Source: SCN-70-22 sp046327755
GTDB taxonomy: Bacteria; Gemmatimonadota; Gemmatimonadetes; Gemmatimonadales; Gemmatimonadaceae
NCBI GenBank assembly: GCA_046327755.1
Contig: JAXLXW010000004.1
Location: 186,001 to 250,000 of the forward strand
DNA: 64,000 bases
Direction of reading: 5' to 3'
Part shown: positions 1 through 13,047 of the stretch, in pieces
How positions within the stretch are numbered: position 1 is the stretch's first letter
Layout: each line of letters begins with the position of its first letter
Position numbers and translations under genes: made by a program
Notes under the pieces: generated by a model
What the model saw: the letters and a program-made list of their open reading frames with translations, nothing else
The model's database searches: none
What the model was told of the DNA's origin: nothing

Positions 1-740
1 AGGTCGGTGGCGTCCTTGTCCGGGAAGGCGGGGCGGAGCTTGCCTAACGACTCGACCGATGAGTCCTTGCGCGGTCCCTCGTCCGCACTCACGATCGTCG
101 CCCCCTTCTTCCCTGCGATCTCGACCGCGACGATCTCGGCGGCGAACTTCCCCCCCTCCTGCGCCGCCGCCGCCTTCAGGTGCGATTGCACCGCGAACTC
201 GTCCTGCCGCTGCCGCGAGACGTTCGCCTTCCTCGCCGTGTACTCGGCGTGGCTCCCCATGTGCACGCCACAGAAGGCGCACCAGAGCCCGTCCTTGATC
301 ATCCCGTCGACGAGGGTCTGGTCGCCGATCTTCACCCCGCCACGATGGTTGTAGAGGTAGTGCGGAGCGTTGGACATTGACTCCTGCCCGCCGGCCACGA
401 CGACCTGGTGGTCACCGGCCTTGATCGACTGCGCGGCGAGCATGACCGCCTTGAGCCCCGAGCCGCAGACCTTGTTGATCGTGAGGGCCGAGACCGAGGT
501 CGGGAGCCCCGACTTGATGAGCGCCTGACGGGCCGGGGCCTGCCCCGTTCCGCCCTGCAGCACGTGCCCCATGATGACTTCGTTCACCTGGTCGCCGGGA
601 ATACCGGAGCGCTTGACGGCTTCACGGATGGCGATGGCCCCGAGTTCTGGGGCGCTGAACGAGGCGAGGGCGCCGAGGTACTTCCCGATCGGCGTGCGCG
701 TGGCCGCGACGATGACGGGGGTGCGCGATGTATCGGACAT
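1..740 (-). CDS. acetyl-CoA C-acetyltransferase (thiolase), 3' end outside window
   Basis: Thiolase that condenses or cleaves acetyl-CoA/acetoacetyl-CoA. About 246 N-terminal residues are visible; the C-terminal half with the GHP and CxG motifs lies beyond base 1. The nucleophilic cysteine is Cys92 in the motif NKVCGSGLKAV, and the N-terminus reads PVIVAATRTPIGKYLG as in AtoB/PhaA-type enzymes. Start chosen at the ATG ending at base 740 because homology begins within a few residues of it. It reads away from the neighbouring intergenic region and is not in an evident operon here. AtoB versus PhaA or FadA cannot be separated from this half, so no symbol is given. Confidence 0.93.
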   Translation of the reverse strand, partial: MSDTSRTPVIVAATRTPIGKYLGALASFSAPELGAIAIREAVKRSGIPGDQVNEVIMGHVLQGGTGQAPARQALIKSGLPTSVSALTINKVCGSGLKAVMLAAQSIKAGDHQVVVAGGQESMSNAPHYLYNHRGGVKIGDQTLVDGMIKDGLWCAFCGVHMGSHAEYTARKANVSRQRQDEFAVQSHLKAAAAQEGGKFAAEIVAVEIAGKKGATIVSADEGPRKDSSVESLGKLRPAFPDKDATD

Positions 741-964
741 GGCGAAAGACGGCGGGAGTGAGTCCCTGCCCGAATGGGGAGGGAGCGCAGCTAAGCTAAC
801 CCGCCGCGCGTGACACGAACAACGGAGGCGGGAGTTGGATGGCGCCGTGGTAGTACCGGTTTCGCCGAGAACGGGGGCGAGCTCGCGTGGTAATCGTTTA
901 CAGCCTCGCCGCGCGGACAGCGCGCGTCGTCACCGGGCCGCCGCACACGCAGGTTGGTCGTCGC
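741..964. other. intergenic region without a recognised gene
   Basis: About 220 bases between the thiolase start and the 3' end of the barrel gene. It should hold the thiolase promoter on the minus strand, but I see no convincing -35/-10 pair, terminator hairpin or small ORF with a ribosome binding site. Confidence 0.4.
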
Positions 965-1894
965 TCAGCGCAGGCGCAGCGTCACGCGGTGCGCCCCGCC
1001 CGCGCCGCGCATGTCCTCCCAGCCATAGTCGAGCGAGAGGCGGTCGAGCTGCACCCCTACACCGCCGGTGAAGGGGCGCTGCGCGCGCAGTTCCGGACGC
1101 CGTGCCCCGCCCCGCACCGTGACGCTCACCCCCTCGTACGGAACCCACGACATCTCGCCACCGCCGGTGGGAAAGACCTCGCCATCCTCGCGCACCGCTA
1201 CGTTGACCGCCGCGCCGACATCGATCCACTTCCCCAGGTTCTTGCCACCGCCGGAGACGCCTAACGCGATGCGCGTGGGAAGCGTCCGCGAGTCCACGCG
1301 GTTGGGGAGGTCGCGCCCCATGTACTGCAGCACGAGCCCGGTGGTGAGTTGGCCAAAGAGGAGGTCCTTCGCGATGCCTACATCCAGCGACGGGCTCCCG
1401 CCACGCATCGACGCGGTGCGCGACTCGACGTAGCGCGCCGCCGCTCCCCAGCGAAGTCCCTTCCACGGGAGCGAGACGGCGACGGTGGTCGCCATGTTCG
1501 ACGCGGGCACTCGCCCCTCGTCAGTGAGGACGTCACTACTGAGGTCGCGCCCCGCCACGTACTGCGGCGCATCGAGGAGCGCGACACCGACACCGACGCC
1601 GAGCATCCCGACGTTCATCACGGTCGCGAGATGCCCGGTCGAGGCACCACTGGCGTATCGTCCGAGCGAGAGCGACACCGCATTGCTCCCACCGACGAGC
1701 GCCGGGTTGCCAAACACCGATTCCACGTCGCGCGTGGCGGCGGTGAGTCCCCCCATGGCCAGCGTGCGTGCCGTGACCGGGAGCTGCAACAGGAGTGGGG
1801 CGTGGCGCTCGCGTTGCGCCTGCAGGGGTGCAGCGAGCACGAAGGACAATGCCGTCGCGGCGATCCCGAGCCCGATGTTCGGGTGGCGCTTCAT
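965..1894 (-). CDS. PorV/PorQ-like (UPF0164-type) outer-membrane protein
   Basis: 309-residue predicted outer-membrane beta-barrel. The N-terminus MKRHPNIGLGIAATALSFVL with AAPLQAQ is a signal peptide. The mature start (ARTLAMGGLTAATRDVESVFGNPA) is the 'amg / naA-NPA' pattern of the PorV/PorQ/UPF0164 barrel family, and the C-terminus RVTLRLR ends in alternating strand residues. The start at 1894 is preferred over an upstream ATG (1924) because the signal peptide begins there and it overlaps the preceding gene's stop by 4 bases (ATGA), indicating translational coupling to the hydrolase lipoprotein upstream. The family serves as an outer-membrane anchor or transporter; the role here is unknown. 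Confidence 0.75.
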   Translation of the reverse strand: MKRHPNIGLGIAATALSFVLAAPLQAQRERHAPLLLQLPVTARTLAMGGLTAATRDVESVFGNPALVGGSNAVSLSLGRYASGASTGHLATVMNVGMLGVGVGVALLDAPQYVAGRDLSSDVLTDEGRVPASNMATTVAVSLPWKGLRWGAAARYVESRTASMRGGSPSLDVGIAKDLLFGQLTTGLVLQYMGRDLPNRVDSRTLPTRIALGVSGGGKNLGKWIDVGAAVNVAVREDGEVFPTGGGEMSWVPYEGVSVTVRGGARRPELRAQRPFTGGVGVQLDRLSLDYGWEDMRGAGGAHRVTLRLR

Positions 1895-3897
1895 CGCACA
1901 CCTCCCGGGGCGGAGGTGCTCCATTCCGCGCCCAACCGCGCAAAGCCGACGTTATCCAGCCATACGGTGCCGGACTCGCTCCGGTCGAAGCGCCAACGCA
2001 CACTCGTCAGGCGGCGCGCGTCGAAGCCGGGCGTCGCGCGCGCGAAGTCGGCGAGCGGGATGGTGTAGGTCTGCAGCACGATCTCGTAGGGGTTGGCGAA
2101 ACGTTGCTTGTCGCGCCCGGCCCGACGGTAGACACCGATCGACAGCGGGCGCCGCGGGACGCCGTACGACGACAACGCCACGCGCGCCGTGTGCCCGTCT
2201 GCGTCGACCGCTTCGATACTGAGGTCGATCGGCGTTGAATCGGTGACAGCCTTTGTGGCGGGTTTGGCCGCGGGCTTCCGTGCGGACTTCGCCCCGCCCT
2301 GCTTCGCAGACGAATCCTTCGCCGTCGTGTCCTTCGCCGGCTGGCGCGGCCCGGGGCGCGCGTCGGTGGGAGCGAGCGAGAAGACGAGCGAACTCCCCTC
2401 GTCCACGCGCCACGCACTCCGCAGCGAATCGCCGAGCGTGACGGCATACGACGCCGGGCGTCCGCGCCTGGCCGTGTCGTCGCCTGCAATGCGGTTGTTC
2501 CAGCCGAGCAGCACCGCGTTGTGCCCCTGGTTGCTTCCGCGCCAGCGGAACGGAATCGGCGCCTCCTTCCACGTCGCGAGCGAGTCGCCGTCGAGCGAGA
2601 CGCCGTGCACCGTCCCATGCGAGACGTCGACGTCTTCATCGAAGGTCGCTGCCGCGTGGAACGAGGCGTCCTCGAAACGGGTGATGTACATCGTCTTCGG
2701 GAGCCACCCGCCAGCTGCACGATGATCGCGGAACATCGGGAGGTACTCGCGCCGCTCGCGGAGCGTCGCCTCCAGGAAGGCGGTGATCGTCACCTCGGCA
2801 AAGCGTCGCTGGTCTGCCTCGGTGATCAAGCCGCGGATGTCGAGGTAGCGCGCACTGCGCGGACCGCCGTCGAGCGATCCCCAGACCGTGTTCCACTGCC
2901 CGTGGTTGGCGCGATAGACGTAGATCGCCGACTTGAACCACGCGCCGCCGTCGGGATAGCGCACGCGCTCGTACTGCGCCAGGCCGTTGAACGTCGACAC
3001 GTCGCCGTCGTGCGAGCCGTGAATCAGCAGATAGTTGTAGTTCGTGACCGGCGTGGGCTTCTCGGCGGGGCGATACTGCCCGTCCACCGGGGCAATGGCC
3101 ACCAGCGACTTGATGTCGAAGTTGAAGTCGAAGGTGACCGTCGCGTCGTCGGGATAGTGCGTCAGGCGATTGAAGGCGCCGGCCACGGCGACCGCCTCAC
3201 CGCCGCGCGAATGCCCCATCAGGGCGATGCGCGTCATGTCGACCTTCCCCTTGAGCGGCGACCCGGTGGAGTCGTTGAAGCGGCGCCAGGCCTGCAGGTG
3301 CTTGAGGAGCATCCACCCGCGCGCATCGTTCTCGCCCTGCATCCACCCGTTGAGGAAGTTCTCGTCGACCGAGGCGAGGATGAAGCCGCGCGAGGCGAGG
3401 AGTTCCCCCAAATAGCGATAGCCGGGATCGGAGAAGTCCTTCATCCCGTGGTTGCCGTGCACGATGAGCACCAGCGGGAATGGACCGTCGCCGTCGGGAT
3501 ACCAGACGCGCCCGTTCACCGGGAGCTTGGTGAAGTCGAACCCCCAATAGTCCTTGCGGACCTTTCCCTGCTCAGGGTTCGGCGGGCCGGCGAGCTTGCT
3601 CCCGTCCACCGTCGCGGTCTTGAGCGTCACCGAGTCGCGATAGATCGCGCGACGCTTGTCGGTGCCGCTTCCATAGTACAGCGACCTGACCGCGTACGTC
3701 CCGCGCTGCGACGGATCGGGGGCGGCGATGGCTTGGCGCGACAGGACGACGTCCGAGTCGTCCTTCGTCAGCTTGAGCGGTGCGGCGAGGCAACCGGCCA
3801 TGACGCCGCTAAGGGCGACGAGCGGGGCAAGCGAGGACAGCGAAGCGAGTCGCCGAGTGGCGAACGAAGTCCAGAGCGTCCGGCGATTCCAGGGCAT
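1891..3897 (-). CDS. lipid-anchored alpha/beta-hydrolase-fold protein
   Basis: 668 residues. The N-terminal segment ends in a lipobox-like LSGVMAGC (Cys about residue 36), predicting a lipoprotein. Residues about 140-370 form an alpha/beta hydrolase: oxyanion strand LVLIVHGNHG, nucleophile elbow GHSRGGEA and a later LLIHGSHDGDVS carrying the probable acid. Closest in type to dienelactone-hydrolase/platelet-activating-factor-hydrolase-like enzymes. The C-terminal 250 residues look like a beta-sandwich ending in VWLDNVGFARLG, interrupted by a Lys/Ala/Ser-rich linker (about residues 520-560). Coupled to the downstream PorV-like barrel by an ATGA overlap. Substrate unknown; an esterase acting at the cell surface is a reasonable guess. 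Confidence 0.75.
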   Translation of the reverse strand: MPWNRRTLWTSFATRRLASLSSLAPLVALSGVMAGCLAAPLKLTKDDSDVVLSRQAIAAPDPSQRGTYAVRSLYYGSGTDKRRAIYRDSVTLKTATVDGSKLAGPPNPEQGKVRKDYWGFDFTKLPVNGRVWYPDGDGPFPLVLIVHGNHGMKDFSDPGYRYLGELLASRGFILASVDENFLNGWMQGENDARGWMLLKHLQAWRRFNDSTGSPLKGKVDMTRIALMGHSRGGEAVAVAGAFNRLTHYPDDATVTFDFNFDIKSLVAIAPVDGQYRPAEKPTPVTNYNYLLIHGSHDGDVSTFNGLAQYERVRYPDGGAWFKSAIYVYRANHGQWNTVWGSLDGGPRSARYLDIRGLITEADQRRFAEVTITAFLEATLRERREYLPMFRDHRAAGGWLPKTMYITRFEDASFHAAATFDEDVDVSHGTVHGVSLDGDSLATWKEAPIPFRWRGSNQGHNAVLLGWNNRIAGDDTARRGRPASYAVTLGDSLRSAWRVDEGSSLVFSLAPTDARPGPRQPAKDTTAKDSSAKQGGAKSARKPAAKPATKAVTDSTPIDLSIEAVDADGHTARVALSSYGVPRRPLSIGVYRRAGRDKQRFANPYEIVLQTYTIPLADFARATPGFDARRLTSVRWRFDRSESGTVWLDNVGFARLGAEWSTSAPGGVR

Positions 3898-4001
3898 CGG
3901 CAGGAGGTCGGGGTGCGGTCAACGTACTCCGACAGCCGAATGCGCGAAAAGGTGTGACCGACCGACGACGCCCCGTGTGCGACGCTTCGTCCCTCAGCGA
4001 C
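3898..4001. other. short intergenic gap
   Basis: About 100 bases between two minus-strand genes, probably carrying the hydrolase promoter. No hairpin or clear promoter was recognised. Confidence 0.3.
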
Positions 4002-4379
4002 TCAGAGCCACTCCAGCGTGGCGCGCGTCTTCTCGGTCACGACATTCCCGGTGTGGAAGGTCGACGCCGGCTCGAAGAGGACGACGTGCACCTCCTCGGC
4101 GGCGACCGGGCGATGCTCCACCCCGCGCGGGACGATGTAGAACTCCCCCTCGCGGATCGTGACGTCGCCGTCGCGTAGCTGCATCGTGAGCGCCCCCTTC
4201 ATCACGAGGAAGAGTTCGTCCTCGTCGGAATGGAAGTGCCAGTCGAACTCCCCCAGCAGCTTGGCGACCTTCACGTGCTGCCCGTTGAGCTCCCCCACGA
4301 TCCGCGGGTGCCAGTAGTCGGCAAAGCGGGAGAACTTCTCGGCGAGGTTGACGACCGGCATGGCGAGTGTCCCGGGCAA
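4002..4379 (-). CDS. cupin-domain protein
   Basis: 125 residues, a single cupin barrel. Cupin motif 1 is seen in FDWHFHSDEDELFLVMKG (metal ligands His-x-His and Glu) and motif 2 in GEFYIVPRGVEHRPV (His). All usual metal ligands are present, so a metal-binding small cupin is likely; enzyme activity cannot be deduced. It lies 4 bases downstream of the APC permease on the same strand and is probably its operon partner. An internal ATG six residues in (about 4361) is an alternative start. Confidence 0.88.
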   Translation of the reverse strand: MPGTLAMPVVNLAEKFSRFADYWHPRIVGELNGQHVKVAKLLGEFDWHFHSDEDELFLVMKGALTMQLRDGDVTIREGEFYIVPRGVEHRPVAAEEVHVVLFEPASTFHTGNVVTEKTRATLEWL

Positions 4380-4383
4380 GGCG

Positions 4384-5709
4384 TTAGGCGGCGGCCCGCG
4401 CGGCGGCGCCGCGCGAGGCGAAGCGATAGAGCGGGTAGCTGCAGGCGATGAAGGCGACGCCGATGGCCGCGGTGCGCGGGTCGTTCGCGGTGAATCCGGC
4501 GAGAAGGGCGAGCGCCACCAGCAGGGAGAAGATCGTCGTCGCGGGGGCGCCGATCGCGCGGTACGGGCGCTGCAACTGCGGTTCGCGGGCGCGCAGCACC
4601 AGGAGCCCCACGTTGTTCGCCGCGTCCACCATGATCATCAGGAAGGCGGTGAGGGCAAAGAGGCGCTCGAAGGTCCCCGTCGCGGCAAGCGCGATGGCGA
4701 CGGCGACGGTGACAATCGACGCCCCCACCGGCGTCCCGCCGCGGTTCACCGAACTGGCCTGGCGCACGAAGAGTCCGTCGCACGCCAGCGCGTACAGCGC
4801 ACGCGGGGCGATCATCACCAGCGCGTTGACGATCCCGATCATCAGGAGGACGGAGAGGGCAGTCACGACCTGGTCGCTCGCGCCGCCAAAGACGCGCTGC
4901 ATGGCGCTGGCAGCGGGGAGCTTCGTCGCCATGAACTCCCCCATCGGGAGGACGCGCAGGTAGGCGACGTTGACCGAGAGGTAGAGCGCCATCATCACCA
5001 GCACCGACGAAAGGAGCGCGCGCGGAACCGCGCGCCCAGGGTCCGTCTGCTCCTCGCCAAAGAAGGCGGCGGCGTACCACCCGCCATACGCGCCAATCAC
5101 CAGCTGCAATGCGCCGGCGAAGGCGACGAGCGTGAATGGTTTCGTGGCCGACGCGGTCGCCGTCGCGTCGCTCGCCGCTGGTGCCGCCACGAAGCACAGT
5201 CCGACGAAGGCGACGAGGGCGAGCGCCTTGAGCAGCGCCACCCCTTCCTGCATCCGGCTCCCCGCCACCACGCCGCGCAGCTGCACGCCGAGGAGGACGG
5301 CGAGGGCGAGAAGCGCGACGAGCGGCTCGCGCCCCACCAGCGACGGCACGAGGCGCGCCACGAACTCACCCAGCGCCAGCGGGAGATACGCCGTCGCCAC
5401 CACGAGCGAGAGCCAGTCGGACCACCCCACCACGAAGCCGCCGTACGGGCCAAAGGCGCGCCGCGCGAAGACGTACGGCCCGCCGGAGCGCGGGTGCGCC
5501 GCCGCCAGCTCCGACAGATTGTTGGCCTGCAGCAGGGCGTACGCCCCGCCTAACGTCCAGACGAGGAGGATGAGCCCGGGATGCGGGAGCGCCTCGGCGA
5601 TGGCGCCGGGGGTGCGGAGGATGCCGACGCCGACTCCTCCCCCCACCGCCACCGCAATGCCGAACCCGACGCCGAGTACACGCAGCAGGGAACCGCGCGC
5701 ACCCGCCAT
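4384..5709 (-). CDS. APC-family amino-acid permease
   Basis: 441 residues with about 12 hydrophobic segments. The first carries GGGVGVGILRTPG, the helix-1 substrate-binding break typical of amino acid-polyamine-organocation carriers, followed by NNLSELAAAHPRSGGPYVF as in LAT/YhdG-like permeases. Lies 3 bases downstream of thrS and 4 bases upstream of the cupin gene: thrS > permease > cupin is a tight minus-strand operon. Substrate not predictable. Confidence 0.9.
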   Translation of the reverse strand: MAGARGSLLRVLGVGFGIAVAVGGGVGVGILRTPGAIAEALPHPGLILLVWTLGGAYALLQANNLSELAAAHPRSGGPYVFARRAFGPYGGFVVGWSDWLSLVVATAYLPLALGEFVARLVPSLVGREPLVALLALAVLLGVQLRGVVAGSRMQEGVALLKALALVAFVGLCFVAAPAASDATATASATKPFTLVAFAGALQLVIGAYGGWYAAAFFGEEQTDPGRAVPRALLSSVLVMMALYLSVNVAYLRVLPMGEFMATKLPAASAMQRVFGGASDQVVTALSVLLMIGIVNALVMIAPRALYALACDGLFVRQASSVNRGGTPVGASIVTVAVAIALAATGTFERLFALTAFLMIMVDAANNVGLLVLRAREPQLQRPYRAIGAPATTIFSLLVALALLAGFTANDPRTAAIGVAFIACSYPLYRFASRGAAARAAA

Positions 5710-5712
5710 CGG

Positions 5713-7641
<1,929 letters not shown>

Positions 7642-7771
7642 GAGGCGGAGTTCGAGACGAGGGTGAAGGCGTTGGAGGCGGAACTGCGATCGGCACGCCG
7701 CGCTTCGGATCCGGCGATGAACCTCGGCGTGCGACGCGGGGTACCGGGATCGTCGGCGCGAACCGAACGGG

Positions 7772-7924
7772 CTAGCGAATGCCGTCGATGAACGGTGTGA
7801 TTCGCACCCCGTACCGGAACGCGAGGACCACGCCCGCCGCGATCGCGACGGCGAGAACCAGCCACGGAAGGAGTCGTGTGGCTGGCGACGCGTCGCGCGA
7901 CGGTTCGGGGGGCGCAGATCGCAT
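7772..7924 (-). CDS. small single-span membrane protein
   Basis: 50 residues with one hydrophobic helix (LLPWLVLAVAIAAGVVLAF) flanked by charged ends. The ATG at 7924 is chosen because the longer reading frame upstream runs through the divergent promoter region. Lies 130 bases upstream of thrS on the same strand. No family recognised; it may be a real small protein or a chance frame, though the clean transmembrane profile supports the former. Confidence 0.45.
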   Translation of the reverse strand: MRSAPPEPSRDASPATRLLPWLVLAVAIAAGVVLAFRYGVRITPFIDGIR

Positions 7925-7991
7925 ATTCACGACGCGCAAGTTATCGTACGACAGCAAGTTTGGGCTACAGGCCATCAGGCGGATCTCACGC

Positions 7992-8810
7992 ATGGCGCGA
8001 TACATCGAGGAAGACTCCGACTCCGGTCACACCGTGCTCATCACCGCGGGGGTCGTCGCGGGGCTGGTGGCGGGTGCATTGGTCGCGCAGCGGCTCGGCG
8101 GGTGGCGCGGATTGCGCCGCCTGCTCAAGGGGCGGCGCGCACCGTTGCTCAAGGTCATTCGCGCCGCACTCCCGTCGGGAACCCTCGGCTCGGTGCTCGA
8201 CGCGGTGGGGATCGAGCGGATCGTGAGCGCGCTGCTGGGCGAGGCACGCGCGGGGCTCCGCGCGCAACTCGACGAGCGCACCGCCCGGCGCCGACAGGCG
8301 TTCGCCGGTGCGCGTCGCCGTCGCCCCGACCCCGATCTCGACGAGTTCGAGGTGGATGAGATCGAGCGGGCGGCCGCAGGGCTCGACGACGAGGACGATG
8401 GCGACCATGAGGCGCGCCGCGCGCACAGCCGTCGCGACGTGGACCTCGACGAGGACGACCTGGACGAAGGCGCCGAGGACGAGATCGTCGAGACGTTCGA
8501 CCCGGAGGCTGTGGAGGCGGAAGTGCTCGCCGCCTTTAGGCGCCACCCGGTGCTTCGCCAGCGCGCGCTCGAGATCTCCGTCGACGACGACGGGGTCCTC
8601 GAACTCACGGGATGGGTGCGCGCCGAGCGCGAGCTACGCATCGCGCGCCGGGTCGCCGCGCGCGTGGACGGCGTGGAGCAGGTGATCGTCGACGTCGCGG
8701 TACGCGACCGCGCGAGCGTTCGCACGGGCGTCCGCGCGGGCGTGGCCGCCTCCGACGACGGCGACGACGACGAGGACGACGTAGCCAACGCCGACGACGC
8801 TACCGCCTGA
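7992..8810 (+). CDS. BON-domain membrane-associated protein
   Basis: 272 residues. An N-terminal hydrophobic segment (HTVLITAGVVAGLVAGALVA) is followed by a basic stretch, a highly acidic linker (about residues 115-170) and a C-terminal BON domain (VLRQRALEISVDDDGVLELT to RVDGVEQVIVDV). BON domains bind membranes or phospholipids and occur in OsmY-like proteins. The tail is again acidic. Start at ATG 7992, divergent from the small minus-strand ORF. A strong terminator follows at 8840-8866, so it is likely a single-gene transcript. Function unknown. Confidence 0.8.
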   Translation: MARYIEEDSDSGHTVLITAGVVAGLVAGALVAQRLGGWRGLRRLLKGRRAPLLKVIRAALPSGTLGSVLDAVGIERIVSALLGEARAGLRAQLDERTARRRQAFAGARRRRPDPDLDEFEVDEIERAAAGLDDEDDGDHEARRAHSRRDVDLDEDDLDEGAEDEIVETFDPEAVEAEVLAAFRRHPVLRQRALEISVDDDGVLELTGWVRAERELRIARRVAARVDGVEQVIVDVAVRDRASVRTGVRAGVAASDDGDDDEDDVANADDATA

Positions 8811-8839
8811 GCGCCATCCCGATCGCACACGATCACGGA

Positions 8840-8866
8840 GGGCCGCCCCGGGTGGGCGGCCCCTTT
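8840..8866 (+). terminator. rho-independent-type terminator
   Basis: Perfect 9-bp stem GGGCCGCCC / GGGCGGCCC with a 5-base loop, followed by CTTTAC. It sits after the BON gene and just before valS and would insulate the two. Confidence 0.7.
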
Positions 8867-8878
8867 ACATTTCCTCCC

Positions 8879-11619
<2,741 letters not shown>

Positions 11620-11629
<10 letters not shown>

Positions 11630-13041
11630 TCGCGCGCGTCGTCCCGCTCGCGGTGGTGGCCGGCGTGCTGGCATGCGCGTCGGCCAGCGTCCCGCCCGGC
11701 GGGCCGGAGACGTACGATCCCCCCAAGATCCTGCGGATGCGCCCCGACACGAATGCGGTCAACGTGCGTGGCGGGAGCATCGCCTTCGACTTCGACAAGG
11801 TCATCAACGAACGTCCGGCGGGGGCGAACAACCTGGCCGGGCTCTTCCTCATCTCGCCCAGCTACGGCGAGCCGAGCGTGTCGTGGCGCCGGGACTTCAT
11901 CGCCGTGTCGCCCAAGGGGGGCTTCCGCCCCAACACGACCTACCGCGTGCGCATGCTCCCGGGGCTCACGGACCTCGAGGGGAACGTCGATTCCGTCACC
12001 CGCGAGTTTGTCTTCTCCACCGGGCCGGTGATCGCCAAGGCGCACATCCGCGGCAACATCTTCGACTGGCAGGGCGAGAAGCCGGGGATGCTGGCGCTCA
12101 TCGAGGCCTTCCCGATTCCCACCTCCAAGGACTCGCTGCGCTACCTCACGCTGGCCGACTCGATGGGGCGCTTTGACCTCGCCAACCTCCCGGTCGGCGA
12201 GTACGTCCTGCGTGGCATCATCGACCAGAACAAGAACCGCCTCCTCGACCCGCGCGAGCTGTTCGACACGATGAAGGTCGCCGTCGTCGACTCCGCGCGG
12301 CGCGAGATCCTGGCCTATGTGCACGACACTATCGGGGTCGGCATCCAGACCGTGACGCTGATGGACTCGATGACGATCCGCTTGCAGCTGGACCGTGCGC
12401 TCGACACCGCGTTCGTCATCGATGCGTCTCGCTTCACGCTCAAGCAGAAGGACTCGAGCGTCGTGGCCATCGCGCGCACGCAGTCGCGGCAGGCGTACGA
12501 CTACGAACTGGAGCAGGGACGGAAGACGAAGGCGATCCAGGATTCGGTGCGCCGCGCGGCAAAGGCCGACTCGCTGCGCGCCGACTCGGCGAAGGCCGAC
12601 AGCGCCAAGGCCCCGAAGACACCGCCCCCTCCCACCAATCGCCGCGCCCTCCCGACGCGCCGCGCCCAGGTGGACTCGGCCGTCAACAGGCTCATGGGGC
12701 GTGACACGGTCACCAAGGAACCACCGCCCAAGCCGAGCAAGCCGTCGCCGGTGAACGAGGTGATCCTGACGACCGTGGCGCCGCTCAAGCCAGGGACGCA
12801 GTACCGCATCCGCGCGGTCGACCTTCCCTCGCTGTTGCGGCGCAAGCGTTCCTCGGAGCGCGTCTTCAGCACGCCCAAGCCCAAGGCCGACTCGACAAGG
12901 AAGGACGCGAAGGGCGGCGACAAGGCAAAGGGCGACACCGCGGCGGCGCGCGATACCTCGCCCGCAGGGACGGTCCCCGCGCGCCCGCCGCGCGACACCG
13001 TCAGCGCCGGCGACGCGTGGCTGCGCCGGCTCTTGCGTTAG
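11620..13041 (+). CDS. lipoprotein with bacterial Ig-like domain
   Basis: 473 residues starting at a GTG inside the end of valS. N-terminus VVPLAVVAGVLACASAS is a lipoprotein signal (Cys about residue 19). Residues about 30-140 (PPKILRMRPDTNAVNVRGGSI to TREFVFSTG) match the SbsA/Ig-like domain found at the start of many surface lipoproteins. The middle has a carboxypeptidase-regulatory-like beta fold (DLANLPVGEYVLRGIIDQNK). The C-terminal third is a Lys/Ala/Ser/Pro linker with DSAKADSAKA-type repeats. Translationally coupled to valS; selA starts 6 bases after it. Role unknown. Confidence 0.75.
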
Positions 13042-13047
13042 GCACGC

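Noticed and set aside
7642..7771. T-box leader for thrS
   Set aside because: GGTACC occurs upstream on the minus strand but without the surrounding T-box consensus or a following terminator stem.
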